This document shows, piece after piece, positions 25,383 to 34,557 of a stretch of 64,000 nucleotides of DNA (position 1 is the stretch's first letter; the number at the start of each line of letters is the position of its first letter). The DNA comes from NCEH01 sp002257205 (GTDB taxonomy: Bacteria > Pseudomonadota > Alphaproteobacteria > Rhizobiales > Xanthobacteraceae): the NCBI RefSeq assembly GCF_043195105.1, contig NZ_JBAFWO010000002.1; one strand, written 5' to 3'. The translations under genes were made by a program, and so were the position numbers. A model generated the notes under the pieces. It worked only from the letters and a program-made list of their open reading frames with translations. It was not told where the DNA came from and did not search any database.

Positions 25383-26051
25383 TCACCTGTGGCACATGTT
25401 GCAATCGTCGAGTTTGTTCGGTTCAAGGCCATAGGCCTTCATCATCAACTGGCCGTAGAGCTTGTGTCCCTGGGGATCGCGGTCCCAATCGCTCCAGTCC
25501 ATGCGCGTCACTTCTGCCGGCGGGCGCAGATGCGGGGCTGGGTTGCGATGGCAGTCGAGGCACCAGCCCATCTGGAAGGGTTTCGCCCGCTTCATCAGCG
25601 GCATCTCATCCACTCGGCCATGACAGGTGACGCAAGGCACGCCGCGCGCGATGTGGATGGAATGGTTGAAGTAAACATAGTCGGGCACGCGTGCGACGCG
25701 GTGCCAGGCCAGCGGCTTTCCGCTCGCCAAGCTATTGCGAACGGGCGCGAGCATGGGGGCACCGGTCCAGATCTGCGAATGGCAGGTCATGCACACATGG
25801 GTGGCGGGAAGCCCCGCCTCGGCGCTGGTCTCGACCCCGCTATGGCAGTAGCGGCAGTCGATGCCGAGGCCGCCGACATGATGCTGATGACTGAACGGAA
25901 CCGGCTGGTCCCTCGGCCATCCCACAAGCGTCGCGTAGCTTGAATCCATGTATCCTCCAATAAAGAGGCCGGCACCAAGTGCGGCCAGCAAGAGGAGAAA
26001 GAGTCCGGCTCGCAGACGCGTGTCCGCCGATGCGGTGAAGATCTGCGGCAT
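25383..26051 (-). CDS. actA: Alternative complex III subunit ActA, pentaheme cytochrome c
   Basis: 222 residues, N-terminal membrane anchor (about 15-33), then five CxxCH sites at 66-70 (CRYCH), 87-91 (CMTCH), 140-144 (CVTCH), 164-168 (CLDCH) and 217-221 (CNMCH). Distal histidines (FSHQHH, FNHSIH) match the bis-His ligation of the family. It is the first gene of the ACIII-oxidase B operon and must lie just downstream of the promoter. The chain ends one residue after the last heme, normal for ActA. Confidence 0.94.
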   Translation of the reverse strand: MPQIFTASADTRLRAGLFLLLLAALGAGLFIGGYMDSSYATLVGWPRDQPVPFSHQHHVGGLGIDCRYCHSGVETSAEAGLPATHVCMTCHSQIWTGAPMLAPVRNSLASGKPLAWHRVARVPDYVYFNHSIHIARGVPCVTCHGRVDEMPLMKRAKPFQMGWCLDCHRNPAPHLRPPAEVTRMDWSDWDRDPQGHKLYGQLMMKAYGLEPNKLDDCNMCHR

Positions 26052-26376
26052 GGGTCAAAGGCCGTGTGATCGAACTGCAACGCTCGGTTCAACGATCAAT
26101 TTCAGGATTGGTTTCACGGTCTCGGTGAAAATTCAGGCGCGGCCTGTCGGGCGATCTCTCTCGCTGAAGGCACGTGTCTCGGCCGCGGCCCCGCACATTG
26201 GTGGCGTGGCGGAGTGGAAATAAATTACGTGTATTCAAAGTCGTGAATTTTGTATTCAGATTTATAAAATTGAATAAAAGTATGATTTCTGAATTGAAAG
26301 AGCGCGTTATGCTGCGCACAAAATGTATAGCCGCGTCAGGGGAGGGGCGATTAAGCCCGAAGTGCCGCAAGGGACG
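26052..26376. other. AT-rich intergenic region upstream of the ACIII operon
   Basis: About 325 bases between the actA start and the end of the DUF2254 gene. 26215-26325 is strikingly AT-rich against the surrounding GC and contains two GTATTCA copies. Both flanking genes run leftward, so this region should hold the actA operon promoter. I could not assign a -35/-10 pair or a convincing FNR, RegA or other operator. Confidence 0.5.
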
Positions 26377-27702
26377 TTAGTTCGCCTTGGACCACGAAGC
26401 CATCGCGGCAAGGGGGCCGTGCTCTTTCATGGCGACGAAGCCGCGATGCCGTTCGCGGATGTCGTTCAGATCGGCCGGCGTCGTGATGTTCCGGCTGGCG
26501 TCGTCGAGCACGAGGTTGGCGTGTCGCTGGAGCGTGGCGACACGCGCAGGCCGGCGTTCGAGACTGACCACGGCCGTAAGCACATCCAAGATCCGCATCA
26601 GCACCGCGGTGCTGCGCGTTCCGTTTTGCCGGATCATGTGAAACATCGCGTCCACAAGTCCATCATAATCTGCGCTCGGAACGACGAGCACCGGCCGGCC
26701 CTCCGCGACGGTGACGCCCGTGGGCAAATACAAGGGCTCAAGATCGCAGAGCGCCGCACCGAGGCGATCAACGACGCTGATTGCCGTGAGAGGGTCGTTG
26801 ATACCTGGCGACAACGCACGCACGGCAACTTCGACCAGCTGCCTGACGGCAAATTCGATGTCCGCCGAGCTGTCCCGCTGCGGCCCCAGAGCGGTGGCGT
26901 TGCGTACCGCGTCGCATGCGCCCTCCACCTGCGGCCGCACGAAGGCGATGGGCGCGCCGGGAAAAACATAGTCGCCGGGCCGCACCAGCAACAACAGGCT
27001 GGCGTTCTTTTCTGCCGCCCATTGAGCGAGGCCGTGCGCATCGAGCTGCTGAAGATAGCCGCGCCTGTCGTCGGCAATGGGCGCTGCCGTATCCCAGAAG
27101 CTCAAGGGAGGCGGGCTCGGCTGTTGTTCCTCCACCGTCAGCCGCTGCAGCGCGCGCCGCATGTCGTCGCTGACCAGGTCGATGACCGTATCTACGTTGA
27201 TGCGACTGGCGATGTGGTCGACGAAATAGATCAGCGTGCCCACACATACGAACGCCAGGAAAATTGCGAACGTAAGGGAAAGATGAGGGACAAATGCTCC
27301 TTCTTCTTCCGATCGAACCGCTCGCAGAACCATGAGCGAATAGGAGAATGTTCCGAGGAAGGCGCCCAGGGTGAATTGATTGCCGCGATCCTTGGTGAAA
27401 TTCCGCAGCAGTCTCGGCCCCATCTGGCCCGCCGCCAGGGAAAGCGCCGCGATGGTGATGGAAAACACCGTGCCGGCCACCCCGATGGTGGAGGAGGCGA
27501 CGGCGCCGAGCAGCGTCCGCGCGCCGGTGCTGCCTCCGTTATAGAGCCATGCACTCGCGAGCAGCCAATGGGGAAGCGTTCCTTTGCCATCCACATAGAC
27601 CAGGACCAGCGCAAGGATAGTTCCCGCCAGAGTCATCAGCCCGGGGAGCACCCAGAACGTCCCGCTCAAGACTTCGATTGCTCTTTTGAGGCGTGCTTTC
27701 AC
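26377..27702 (-). CDS. DUF2254 membrane protein
   Basis: 441 residues. Four helices occupy the first 165 residues (about 12-35, 65-95, 108-130 and 140-162), including GVAGTVFSITIAALSLAAGQMGPRLL split across the second helix and FLGTFSYSLMVLRAVRSEE. The soluble C-terminal half contains the family hallmark ALSPGINDPLTAISVVDRL (about residues 305-323) and ends with helical repeats. DUF2254 proteins are widespread and uncharacterised. It stands alone between the ACIII operon and the Mrp operon. Confidence 0.85.
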   Translation of the reverse strand: MKARLKRAIEVLSGTFWVLPGLMTLAGTILALVLVYVDGKGTLPHWLLASAWLYNGGSTGARTLLGAVASSTIGVAGTVFSITIAALSLAAGQMGPRLLRNFTKDRGNQFTLGAFLGTFSYSLMVLRAVRSEEEGAFVPHLSLTFAIFLAFVCVGTLIYFVDHIASRINVDTVIDLVSDDMRRALQRLTVEEQQPSPPPLSFWDTAAPIADDRRGYLQQLDAHGLAQWAAEKNASLLLLVRPGDYVFPGAPIAFVRPQVEGACDAVRNATALGPQRDSSADIEFAVRQLVEVAVRALSPGINDPLTAISVVDRLGAALCDLEPLYLPTGVTVAEGRPVLVVPSADYDGLVDAMFHMIRQNGTRSTAVLMRILDVLTAVVSLERRPARVATLQRHANLVLDDASRNITTPADLNDIRERHRGFVAMKEHGPLAAMASWSKAN

Positions 27703-28262
27703 GATTCCTGCGTCCTTTTGCCCCCCGCTTCAGTAGCCCCTGCGTCAGCACGCATCAATGGCTGGCATCGACAACACAAGGAGCGCCGCCGCATGGGTGC
27801 CGGCGGGTACCCGATAAAGGAATGGCTGAGCGACCGCGGGTGCGGGGGCCAGCGATTTTCCACATCGAAGTGGCGCACGCATCTGTGTGACGCCACGTTT
27901 CATGTTAGAAAGCTCGAACACCTGCCGGTCGTGGCGCCCACGGGCATCGCGGGCACGAGAAATTCTTCTGAAGGATCGACGCCGGGGGTTCGAGGGCGCG
28001 CCGAGATCCTGCATCTTCGTCTATCATTAGCGATGCGGCTGCCCGGGTGCGGGTTTTGGCGCGGAGGAATGATCGGGAGCGCTGCGAGCGTAGTATTAGG
28101 TCGCCACGTTCCATCGGAGTTCAAGCCATCGGAGTTCAGGCCATCGGAGTTCAGGCCATCGGAGTTCAGGCCATCGGAGTTCAGGCCATCGGAGTTCAAG
28201 CCGTCGGGGCTCAAGGAGCCTCATCCACCTGACCCAAGCCAGGCGTGACGAGGCGTCCGACC
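27703..28262. other. Intergenic region between DUF2254 and mrpA
   Basis: About 560 bases. Apart from the tandem repeat at 28112-28216 I see no gene I would defend; open frames through the repeat on both strands exist because the unit is a multiple of three. The region should contain divergent promoters for the DUF2254 gene and the Mrp operon. Confidence 0.5.
28112..28216. repeat. 15-bp tandem repeat, seven units, upstream of the Mrp operon
   Basis: Unit CATCGGAGTTCAGGC repeats head to tail: six units are identical or differ by one base (AAGC in the first and sixth), and a seventh is degenerate (CGTCGGGGCTCAAGG). It ends about 45 bases before the mrpA start. Because the unit is 15 bases, all frames read through as pentapeptide repeats, for example LNSDG on the minus strand and SEFRP on the plus strand. 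Confidence 0.9.
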
Positions 28263-31118
28263 GTGACTTTGCTTCTTGTAATCCTCATCCCCTTTCTCGG
28301 CGCCCTCATTCCGCCTCTGGTGATCCGCTCCGGGCGCAATGCCTGCGCCGCGGCGACCGGTGGCGTGACGCTGCTCGCCCTCGCCTTGCTCCTCTCCCAT
28401 GCACCGGCGGTGTTCTCGGGCGCGGTCCCAACGTTCGGCGTGGCCTGGGTTCCGGCCATGGGCCTGTCGCTCTCGGTGTTCGCGGACGGGCTCGGCTTCT
28501 TCTTCGCGGCCATGATCCTCGCCATCGGCCTGCTGGTGATCGTCTATGCGCGTTTCTATCTGTCGCGCGAGGATCCCATGGGCCGCTTCTTCGCTTACCT
28601 GCTGCTGTTCCAGGGCGCGATGGTGGGCGTGGTGCTGTCCGACAATATCATCGCGCTGCTGGTGTTCTGGGAGCTGACGAGCCTTTCCTCGTTCCTGCTC
28701 ATCGGTTTTTGGACCAAGCGCGCCGATGCCCGACAGGGCGCGCGCATGGCGCTGGTGGTCACGGGCGGCGGGGGGCTCGCGCTCATCGCCGGCCTGCTGC
28801 TGGTGGCGCAGGCGGGGGGCTCCTATCAGCTTTCGGACATTCTCCTGCGGGGCGAGATGGTGCGCGCCTCGCCGCTGTATCTGCCGGCGCTGCTGCTGGT
28901 GCTGGTGGGCGCCTTCACCAAGTCCGCCCAATTTCCGTTTCACTTCTGGCTGCCCCACGCCATGGCGGCGCCGACCCCGGTTTCGGCCTATCTGCATTCC
29001 GCCACCATGGTGAAGGCGGGCGTTTTCCTGCTGGCGCGGCTGTGGCCCGTGCTCGCCGGCACCGACGCCTGGTTCCTGATCGTCGCCCCGGTGGGCCTCG
29101 CCACGATGCTGATCGGCGCCGCCATCGCCTTGTTCAAGGATGATCTCAAAGCGGTGCTCGCCTATTCCACCGTGAGCCATCTCGGCCTCATGACCATGCT
29201 GCTGGGGTTCGGCACGCCCCTGGCGGCGGTGGCGGCGGTGTTCCACATCATCAACCACGCCACCTTCAAGGCCGCGCTGTTCATGAGCGCCGGCATCGTC
29301 GACCATGAGGCGGGCACGCGGGACATTCGCCGCCTGGGCGGCCTCATGGCGCTGATGCCCATCACCGGCACGCTCGCGCTGCTGGCCGCCGCCTCCATGG
29401 CCGGCGTGCCTTTTTTCAACGGCTTCCTCTCCAAGGAGATGATGCTGGAGGAGGCGGCCCACACGGCCTATCTCGGGCTCGATTTCCTGTTCCCGGTGCT
29501 GGCGACGGTGGCGGCGGTGTTCTCGGTGGCCTATTCGGCGCGCTTCGCCATCGGCACTTTCCTCGGCCCGGCGCGGCACGATTATCCCCACCAGCCCCAC
29601 GATCCGCCGCTCGGCCTGTGGCTGCCCGTGGCGGTGCTGGTGGTGCCGGTGATCGCCATTGGCCTTTTCCCCGCCGCCGTGGCCGGCCCGCTGGTGGCGC
29701 TGACGGCTTCGGCGGTCATCGGCGGGCCGCTGCCGGATTATCACCTTGCCTTGTGGCACGGCCTCACGCCGGCGCTTTTCATGAGCCTTCTTGCCTTCGC
29801 TGGCGGGGCGGCGCTCATCTGTGCCTTCCGCCAGGCGGACGGCGCGCGCGCACGCCTGCCGCGCCTCGATGCCAAGGCCATGTTCGAGGCCGCGAGCGGC
29901 GGCCTCGTGGTCGCCTGCCGGCGGATCGTGGCCGCCCTGCACGACGGCGCGCTGTCGCGCTACATGGGCGTGACGGTGGCGACGCTGGTGGCGGTCGGCG
30001 GCTATGGCTTCTGGAGCGCGACGCATGCGCCCGGCGCCCGGTCTCTGCTGTCCGTGACCGGGCCGGCCCTCACCGCCTTCCTCGCCCTGGTGCTGGCGAG
30101 CGGCGGGGTCCTGCTGTTCCATGGCGAACGGCTGACCGCGCTAATTCTCACCGGCGTCGTGGGCGTGGTCGTGGCGCTCGCCTTCCTGCAATTCTCGGCG
30201 CCGGACCTTGCCTTAACGCAGATCGCGGTGGACGTGGTGACCACCATCCTCATGCTGCTCGCTCTCAACCTGTTGCCCAAGACGACGCCGCGCGAGGGGA
30301 GCCGCGCCGTGCGCTGGCGCGACGGCATCGTCGCCGGCCTCGCCGGCCTCGGCGTGGCGGGCCTCGCCTATGGCGTGATGACGCGCGACGGTACGTCGAT
30401 TGCCGATTTCTACCTCGCCCAGTCCAAGCCGGGCGGGGGCGGCACCAATGTGGTGAATGTGATCCTGGTGGATTTCCGCGGCTACGACACCTTCGCCGAG
30501 ATCATCGTCCTCGGCATCGCCGCGCTCGCCATCTACGCGCTGCTCGATCCGGCGCTGAAGGGCGCCGCCGTGCGCCGCATCAAGGCGATGCTGCCCCGGG
30601 ACGAGGCCAAGGACGCCCATCCGCTGATCCTGGTGGTGGCGACCCGGGTGCTGCTGCCTCTGTCGCTGGTGGTGGGCGCCTATATCTTCCTGCGCGGGCA
30701 TAACGAACCGGGCGGCGGCTTCGTGGCCGGGCTCGTGGTCGCCATCGCCCTGATCATGCAATACATCGCCTCCGGCTATGGCTGGGCGGCGGAGCGCATG
30801 AAGCTCGATGCCCAATCCATGATCGGCGCGGGCGTGGCCATCGCCGGCCTCACGGGCCTTGCCGCCTTCGCCTTCGGCCGGCCGTTCCTCACCTCGACCT
30901 TCGGCTATCTGCACTGGCCGGTGGTGGGAGAGTTCGAACTGGCGTCCGCCATGGCCTTCGACCTCGGCGTGTTCCTCACCGTGGTGGGTGTGATGGTGCT
31001 GTCGCTGGCGCAGCTCTCCCGCGTCGTGCATCGGGTCGATCCGGCGCCGGAAAGCCATGAGCCCATGGATGTGCCGCTGGAAAGCGCGGCCTCCGGCGCC
31101 GCCGGCAAGGAGGGCTGA
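28263..31118 (+). CDS. mrpA: Mrp antiporter subunit A fused to subunit B (MrpAB)
   Basis: 951 residues from the GTG at 28263 (behind GAGG); a GTG at 28245 is an alternative. MrpA is the large NuoL-like subunit of the multisubunit Na+/H+ antiporter. Conserved elements: VFWELTSLSSFLLIGFW (about 135-151), FPFHFWLPHAMAAPTPVSAY (about 223-242), the key lysine region VKAGVFLLARLW, and a histidine/lysine pair region near FKDDLKAVLAYSTVSHLGL. The last 150 residues are an MrpB domain (YIFLRGHNEPGGGFVAGLV), as in alphaproteobacterial MrpAB fusions. First gene of mrpABCDEFG. Confidence 0.92.
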   Translation: MTLLLVILIPFLGALIPPLVIRSGRNACAAATGGVTLLALALLLSHAPAVFSGAVPTFGVAWVPAMGLSLSVFADGLGFFFAAMILAIGLLVIVYARFYLSREDPMGRFFAYLLLFQGAMVGVVLSDNIIALLVFWELTSLSSFLLIGFWTKRADARQGARMALVVTGGGGLALIAGLLLVAQAGGSYQLSDILLRGEMVRASPLYLPALLLVLVGAFTKSAQFPFHFWLPHAMAAPTPVSAYLHSATMVKAGVFLLARLWPVLAGTDAWFLIVAPVGLATMLIGAAIALFKDDLKAVLAYSTVSHLGLMTMLLGFGTPLAAVAAVFHIINHATFKAALFMSAGIVDHEAGTRDIRRLGGLMALMPITGTLALLAAASMAGVPFFNGFLSKEMMLEEAAHTAYLGLDFLFPVLATVAAVFSVAYSARFAIGTFLGPARHDYPHQPHDPPLGLWLPVAVLVVPVIAIGLFPAAVAGPLVALTASAVIGGPLPDYHLALWHGLTPALFMSLLAFAGGAALICAFRQADGARARLPRLDAKAMFEAASGGLVVACRRIVAALHDGALSRYMGVTVATLVAVGGYGFWSATHAPGARSLLSVTGPALTAFLALVLASGGVLLFHGERLTALILTGVVGVVVALAFLQFSAPDLALTQIAVDVVTTILMLLALNLLPKTTPREGSRAVRWRDGIVAGLAGLGVAGLAYGVMTRDGTSIADFYLAQSKPGGGGTNVVNVILVDFRGYDTFAEIIVLGIAALAIYALLDPALKGAAVRRIKAMLPRDEAKDAHPLILVVATRVLLPLSLVVGAYIFLRGHNEPGGGFVAGLVVAIALIMQYIASGYGWAAERMKLDAQSMIGAGVAIAGLTGLAAFAFGRPFLTSTFGYLHWPVVGEFELASAMAFDLGVFLTVVGVMVLSLAQLSRVVHRVDPAPESHEPMDVPLESAASGAAGKEG

Positions 31119-31121
31119 GCC

Positions 31122-31475
31122 GTGGAACTGCTCGTCGCCGCCGCCATCGGCATCCTGACCATGGTGGGCATTTATCTGATCCTGCGCGCCCACACCTTTC
31201 CGGTGATTCTCGGGCTGACCTTCCTGTCCTATGCGGTGAACCTGTTCCTGTTCGCCATGGGCCGGCTGGTCATCGACCGGCCGCCGGTGATTTCCCCGGA
31301 GGCCGCAGGCTATGCCGATCCCCTGCCGCAGGCCCTGGTGCTCACCGCCATCGTCATTTCCTTCGGCATGACGGCTCTGATCGTGGTGCTGGCCTTGCGC
31401 GGCTATCTGGAAACCGGCTCCGACCATAGCGCGCTCGACGCCCCGCGCCGGCCTGATGGACGAGGCGAGGCATGA
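31122..31475 (+). CDS. mrpC: Mrp antiporter subunit C
   Basis: 117 residues from a GTG at 31122, three bases after MrpAB. NuoK-like with three helices; typical sequences are GIYLILRAHTFPVILGLTFL and DPLPQALVLTAIVISFGMTA. Its stop overlaps mrpD (ATGA). Essential structural subunit of the antiporter. Confidence 0.9.
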   Translation: MELLVAAAIGILTMVGIYLILRAHTFPVILGLTFLSYAVNLFLFAMGRLVIDRPPVISPEAAGYADPLPQALVLTAIVISFGMTALIVVLALRGYLETGSDHSALDAPRRPDGRGEA

Positions 31476-33004
31476 CCGCGCCGCTCGACCATCTCCTGAT
31501 CCTGCCGGTGATCCTGCCGGCCATGGCGGCGGCCTTCCTGGTGCTTTTGCTGCGCCATCATTTGCGCCGGCAGCGCATCGTCTCCCTCATTGTCACGGTG
31601 CTCCTGGTGGGCCTCGCCGCCCTTCTGTTCGCGCAGGCGTCGGATGGCACGGTCCGTGCCTACCGGCTGGGCGACTGGCCGGCGCCCTTTGGCATTACGC
31701 TGGTGCTGGACCGCCTGTCCGCCACCTTGCTGCTGCTCACCTCGCTCCTTGCTTTGTGCGTGGTGGTCTATGCCGCCGGCGGCGTGGACGGGCGGGGGCG
31801 GCACTTCCATCCTTTGTTCCAGTTCCAGCTCATGGGCATCAACGGCGCCTTCCTTACCGGCGACGTGTTCAACCTGTTCGTGTTCTTCGAGGTGATGCTG
31901 ATCGCCTCCTACGGGCTCATGCTGCACGGCGGGGGCGCGGGCCGGCTCAAGGCGGGGTTTCAATATGTGGCCATCAACCTGCTCGCCTCTGTGGTCTTCC
32001 TGGTCGGCGTAGGGCTGATCTATGCCGTCACCGGCACCCTCAACATGGCCGACCTTGCCGTGAAGGTGCCGCAGGTGGCGGCGGGCGACGCGGCGCTGCT
32101 GAAGGCGGGCGCGCTGCTGCTGTTCCTGGTGTTCGCCACCAAGGCGGCGTTGGTGCCGCTGCACTGGTGGCTTCCCGCCACCTATGCCGGCACCTCGGCG
32201 CCCGCCGCCGCTCTGTTCATGATCATGACCAAGGTCGGCGCCTACGCCATTATCCGCGTCTACGGCCTCGTCTTCGGGGCCGGCGCCGGGCCGCTGGCGC
32301 TGGCGGCGGCGCCGTTCGTCCTGCCGGCCGCCCTCGTGACGCTGGCGGTCGGCGCGATCGGCCTGGTGGGAAGCCGCACCTTGCGCGATCTTTCCGCCTT
32401 CGCGGTGATCGCCTCCATGGGCACGCTGCTGGTCGCCATCGGCCTGTTCGATGTGGCCGGGCTCTCGGCGGGGCTCTATTATCTGGTTCATTCGACCCTC
32501 GCCGGCGCCGCCCTCTTTTTGATTGCGGGATTAGTGCAGGAGCTTCGCGGCGTGGGGCGCGACCGGCTGGTGCCGGCGCCCGCCATGCCCGGCGAGACGC
32601 TGCTGGGCGGCCTGTTCTTCCTCGCGGCGATCGCGCTCGTGGGGCTGCCGCCGCTCTCCGGCTTCCTCGGAAAGGTGATGATCCTGGAGGCCGCGCGGGC
32701 GTCCGTCATCTGGCCCTGGATCTGGGCCCTCATCCTGGCCGCGAGCCTGGTGATGACCTTCGGCTTCGCGCGCGCGGGCTCGGTGCTGTTCTGGGCCAGC
32801 GGCCCGGTTTCGGGCGAACGGACGCCGCTGCCGGTCGTGCCGCTGGTCGCGGTTGTCACCCTGCTGGCCCTCACCCTCGCATGGACGCTGGCGGCCGGTC
32901 CCGCGAGCGATGCGCTCGGGCTGACCGCGCAACAGGCGCTCGACCGCTCCGCTTATATCGGCGCGGTGCTGGGGCCGGATGCGCGCCTTGCGGCAGGAGA
33001 CTGA
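31472..33004 (+). CDS. mrpD: Mrp antiporter subunit D
   Basis: 510 residues, 14 helices, NuoM/NuoN-like. Conserved features: GDVFNLFVFFEVMLIASYGL (about 131-150, with the essential glutamate), TKAALVPLHWWLPATYAGTS near residue 225, and LPPLSGFLGKVMILEA near residue 390. Forms one of the two proton/cation half-channels with MrpA. Overlaps mrpC; mrpE begins one base after its stop. Confidence 0.92.
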   Translation: MTAPLDHLLILPVILPAMAAAFLVLLLRHHLRRQRIVSLIVTVLLVGLAALLFAQASDGTVRAYRLGDWPAPFGITLVLDRLSATLLLLTSLLALCVVVYAAGGVDGRGRHFHPLFQFQLMGINGAFLTGDVFNLFVFFEVMLIASYGLMLHGGGAGRLKAGFQYVAINLLASVVFLVGVGLIYAVTGTLNMADLAVKVPQVAAGDAALLKAGALLLFLVFATKAALVPLHWWLPATYAGTSAPAAALFMIMTKVGAYAIIRVYGLVFGAGAGPLALAAAPFVLPAALVTLAVGAIGLVGSRTLRDLSAFAVIASMGTLLVAIGLFDVAGLSAGLYYLVHSTLAGAALFLIAGLVQELRGVGRDRLVPAPAMPGETLLGGLFFLAAIALVGLPPLSGFLGKVMILEAARASVIWPWIWALILAASLVMTFGFARAGSVLFWASGPVSGERTPLPVVPLVAVVTLLALTLAWTLAAGPASDALGLTAQQALDRSAYIGAVLGPDARLAAGD

Positions 33005-33005
33005 T

Positions 33006-33497
33006 ATGCGCGCGCGCCTCCTCCCTCATCCCCTGCTCACCCTGCTGATTGCTTTTGTTTTTGTGCTGCTCATGAACGAGGTGACGCCGGGCGTGGTGGT
33101 GCTCGGCCTGATCCTCGGCCTTGGAATCCCCCTGCTCACCGCGCCCTTCTGGCCCGGCCGGCCGCGGCTGAAGGCGCCACTGACCATCGCCGCATACGCG
33201 CTCCTGGTGACGTGGGACATCGTGGTCTCCAACATTGAGGTGGCCAAGCTGATCCTGTTCCGGCGGGGCGACAGCCTGCGCACGCGCTATGTCTGCGTGC
33301 CGCTTGAACTTCACACCCCCGAGGCCATCGCGCTGCTCGCCGGCACCATCACCATGACACCGGGCACGGTGAGCGCGGACCTTTCCGCCGATGGCAAGGC
33401 GCTTCTGGTGCACTGCCTCGACACCGGGGACGCGGAGGCGACGGTCGCCGCCATCAAGGCGCGCTACGAAAGCCGGCTGAAGAGGATCTTCGAATGA
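33006..33497 (+). CDS. mrpE: Mrp antiporter subunit E
   Basis: 163 residues. Start at ATG 33006, directly after the mrpD stop (TGATATG); an upstream in-frame start would lie inside mrpD. Two or three helices, then the soluble domain with the family stretch ALLAGTITMTPGTVSADLS and a LLVHCLD strand. Overlaps mrpF (ATGA). Confidence 0.9.
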   Translation: MRARLLPHPLLTLLIAFVFVLLMNEVTPGVVVLGLILGLGIPLLTAPFWPGRPRLKAPLTIAAYALLVTWDIVVSNIEVAKLILFRRGDSLRTRYVCVPLELHTPEAIALLAGTITMTPGTVSADLSADGKALLVHCLDTGDAEATVAAIKARYESRLKRIFE

Positions 33498-33763
33498 TCG
33501 CTGCCGCCGTCGCCATCGCGGGAGGCGCCATCTGCCTCGCCATCGCGCTCACGCTCTACCGCCTCGCGGTCGGGCCCGACGCCACCGATCGCGTGCTGGC
33601 GCTCGACACCTTGGTGATCGAGACCATCGCCCTCATCGTGCTGGGCGGCATCGCCTATGGCACGGCCATGTATTTTGAGGCGGCTTTGCTGTTCGCCATG
33701 GTGGGTTTCGTCACCACCGTTGCGTTCTGCAAATTCCTCCTGCGCGGCAATGTGATCGAATAG
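33494..33763 (+). CDS. mrpF: Mrp antiporter subunit F
   Basis: 89 residues, three helices, with GPDATDRVLALDTLVIETIA, the family hallmark (about 29-48, containing the conserved DR and D). Small essential subunit. Followed by mrpG after nine bases. Confidence 0.9.
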   Translation: MIAAAVAIAGGAICLAIALTLYRLAVGPDATDRVLALDTLVIETIALIVLGGIAYGTAMYFEAALLFAMVGFVTTVAFCKFLLRGNVIE

Positions 33764-33772
33764 GAGCGGCCG

Positions 33773-34144
33773 ATGCATCCCTTTCTCGAGGCCCTGGTCG
33801 CCGCGCTGATCCTGATCGGCGCCTTCTTCCTGCTGGTGGGTGCGCTCGGGCTCGCCCGCCTGCCGGACATGATGCGGCGCCTGCACGGACCCACCAAGGC
33901 GACCACGCTCGGCATCGGCGCCCTGCTGATCGCCTCCATGGTCTATTTCGCGGCGCTTCGCGACAGCTTCTCCATTCACGAACTGCTCATCACGCTGTTT
34001 CTGTTCCTGACCGCGCCGGTGAGCGCGCACATGCTGGCCAAGGCCCACATCCTGCGCGCGCAAGCCGAGCGCGACCGTCTTCCCGCGACCGGCACCGCCA
34101 CCGGGTGGGCGACCCTCGATAGCGGACATCCAGAGGGGGAGTGA
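33773..34144 (+). CDS. mrpG: Mrp antiporter subunit G
   Basis: 123 residues, three helices, with ARLPDMMRRLHGPTKATTLG (about 28-47), diagnostic for MrpG/MnhG, and FLTAPVSAHMLAKAH in the third helix. Last gene of the operon, completing the seven Mrp functions in six genes. No strong terminator follows; the convergent hxlR gene ends 30 bases on. Confidence 0.92.
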   Translation: MHPFLEALVAALILIGAFFLLVGALGLARLPDMMRRLHGPTKATTLGIGALLIASMVYFAALRDSFSIHELLITLFLFLTAPVSAHMLAKAHILRAQAERDRLPATGTATGWATLDSGHPEGE

Positions 34145-34173
34145 CGGGGCGCCGGAGCAGCAGGAACCCGCCG

Positions 34174-34551
34174 TCAGGCGGCTGTCGCGGCCTCGCTCTC
34201 GGCTTCGGTCGGCCGGGTCAGATCGAGATTGGCATCGCCCCAGGCTTTCAGCGCCATGATCACCGGTTCCAGGCTGCGGCCGCGCGGCGAAAGGCAATAT
34301 TCGACCTTTGGCGGCACGACGGCAAAGACCGTGCGCACGATCAACTGCTCCGCTTCCAGCTCGCGCAATTGGTTGGTGAGCATGCGCTGGGTCACGTTCG
34401 GCAGGCGCCTGCGCAATTCGTTGAACCGCAGCGTGCCTTCAAACAAATGATAGAGGATGACGCCCTTCCATTTGCCGTCGATCAGGCTGAGCGTTCCTTC
34501 GACGGCGCACCCGGGGCTGCAATCCAGGCTCTTGTGGCGCACCCGGGGCAT
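34174..34551 (-). CDS. HxlR-family transcriptional regulator, probable thiol/quinone sensor
   Basis: 125-residue winged-helix protein: DGKWKGVILYHLFEGTLRFN (about 25-44), then LRRRLPNVTQRMLTNQLREL (recognition helix) and a wing with YCLSPRGRSLEPVI. Two N-terminal cysteines, Cys11 and Cys15 (DCSPGC), sit where YodB and QorR-like regulators carry their redox or quinone-sensing cysteine. Divergent from a quinone-oxidoreductase-type enzyme, which is the usual target of such regulators. A 16-bp palindrome lies a few bases from its start. Confidence 0.88.
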   Translation of the reverse strand: MPRVRHKSLDCSPGCAVEGTLSLIDGKWKGVILYHLFEGTLRFNELRRRLPNVTQRMLTNQLRELEAEQLIVRTVFAVVPPKVEYCLSPRGRSLEPVIMALKAWGDANLDLTRPTEAESEAATAA

Positions 34552-34557
34552 GTCACG

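Noticed and set aside
26088..26099. Possible FNR/FixK site (TTCAACGATCAA) upstream of actA
   Set aside because: Only the right half-site fits and its distance to the actA start is too short for an activator.
28112..28216. CRISPR array
   Set aside because: The repeats are head to tail with no spacers and no cas genes nearby.
28221..30122. A 630-residue open frame on the minus strand opposite mrpA
   Set aside because: Glutamine-, histidine- and arginine-rich composition, no recognisable domain and lies antisense to a clear MrpA sequence; an effect of high GC and codon bias.
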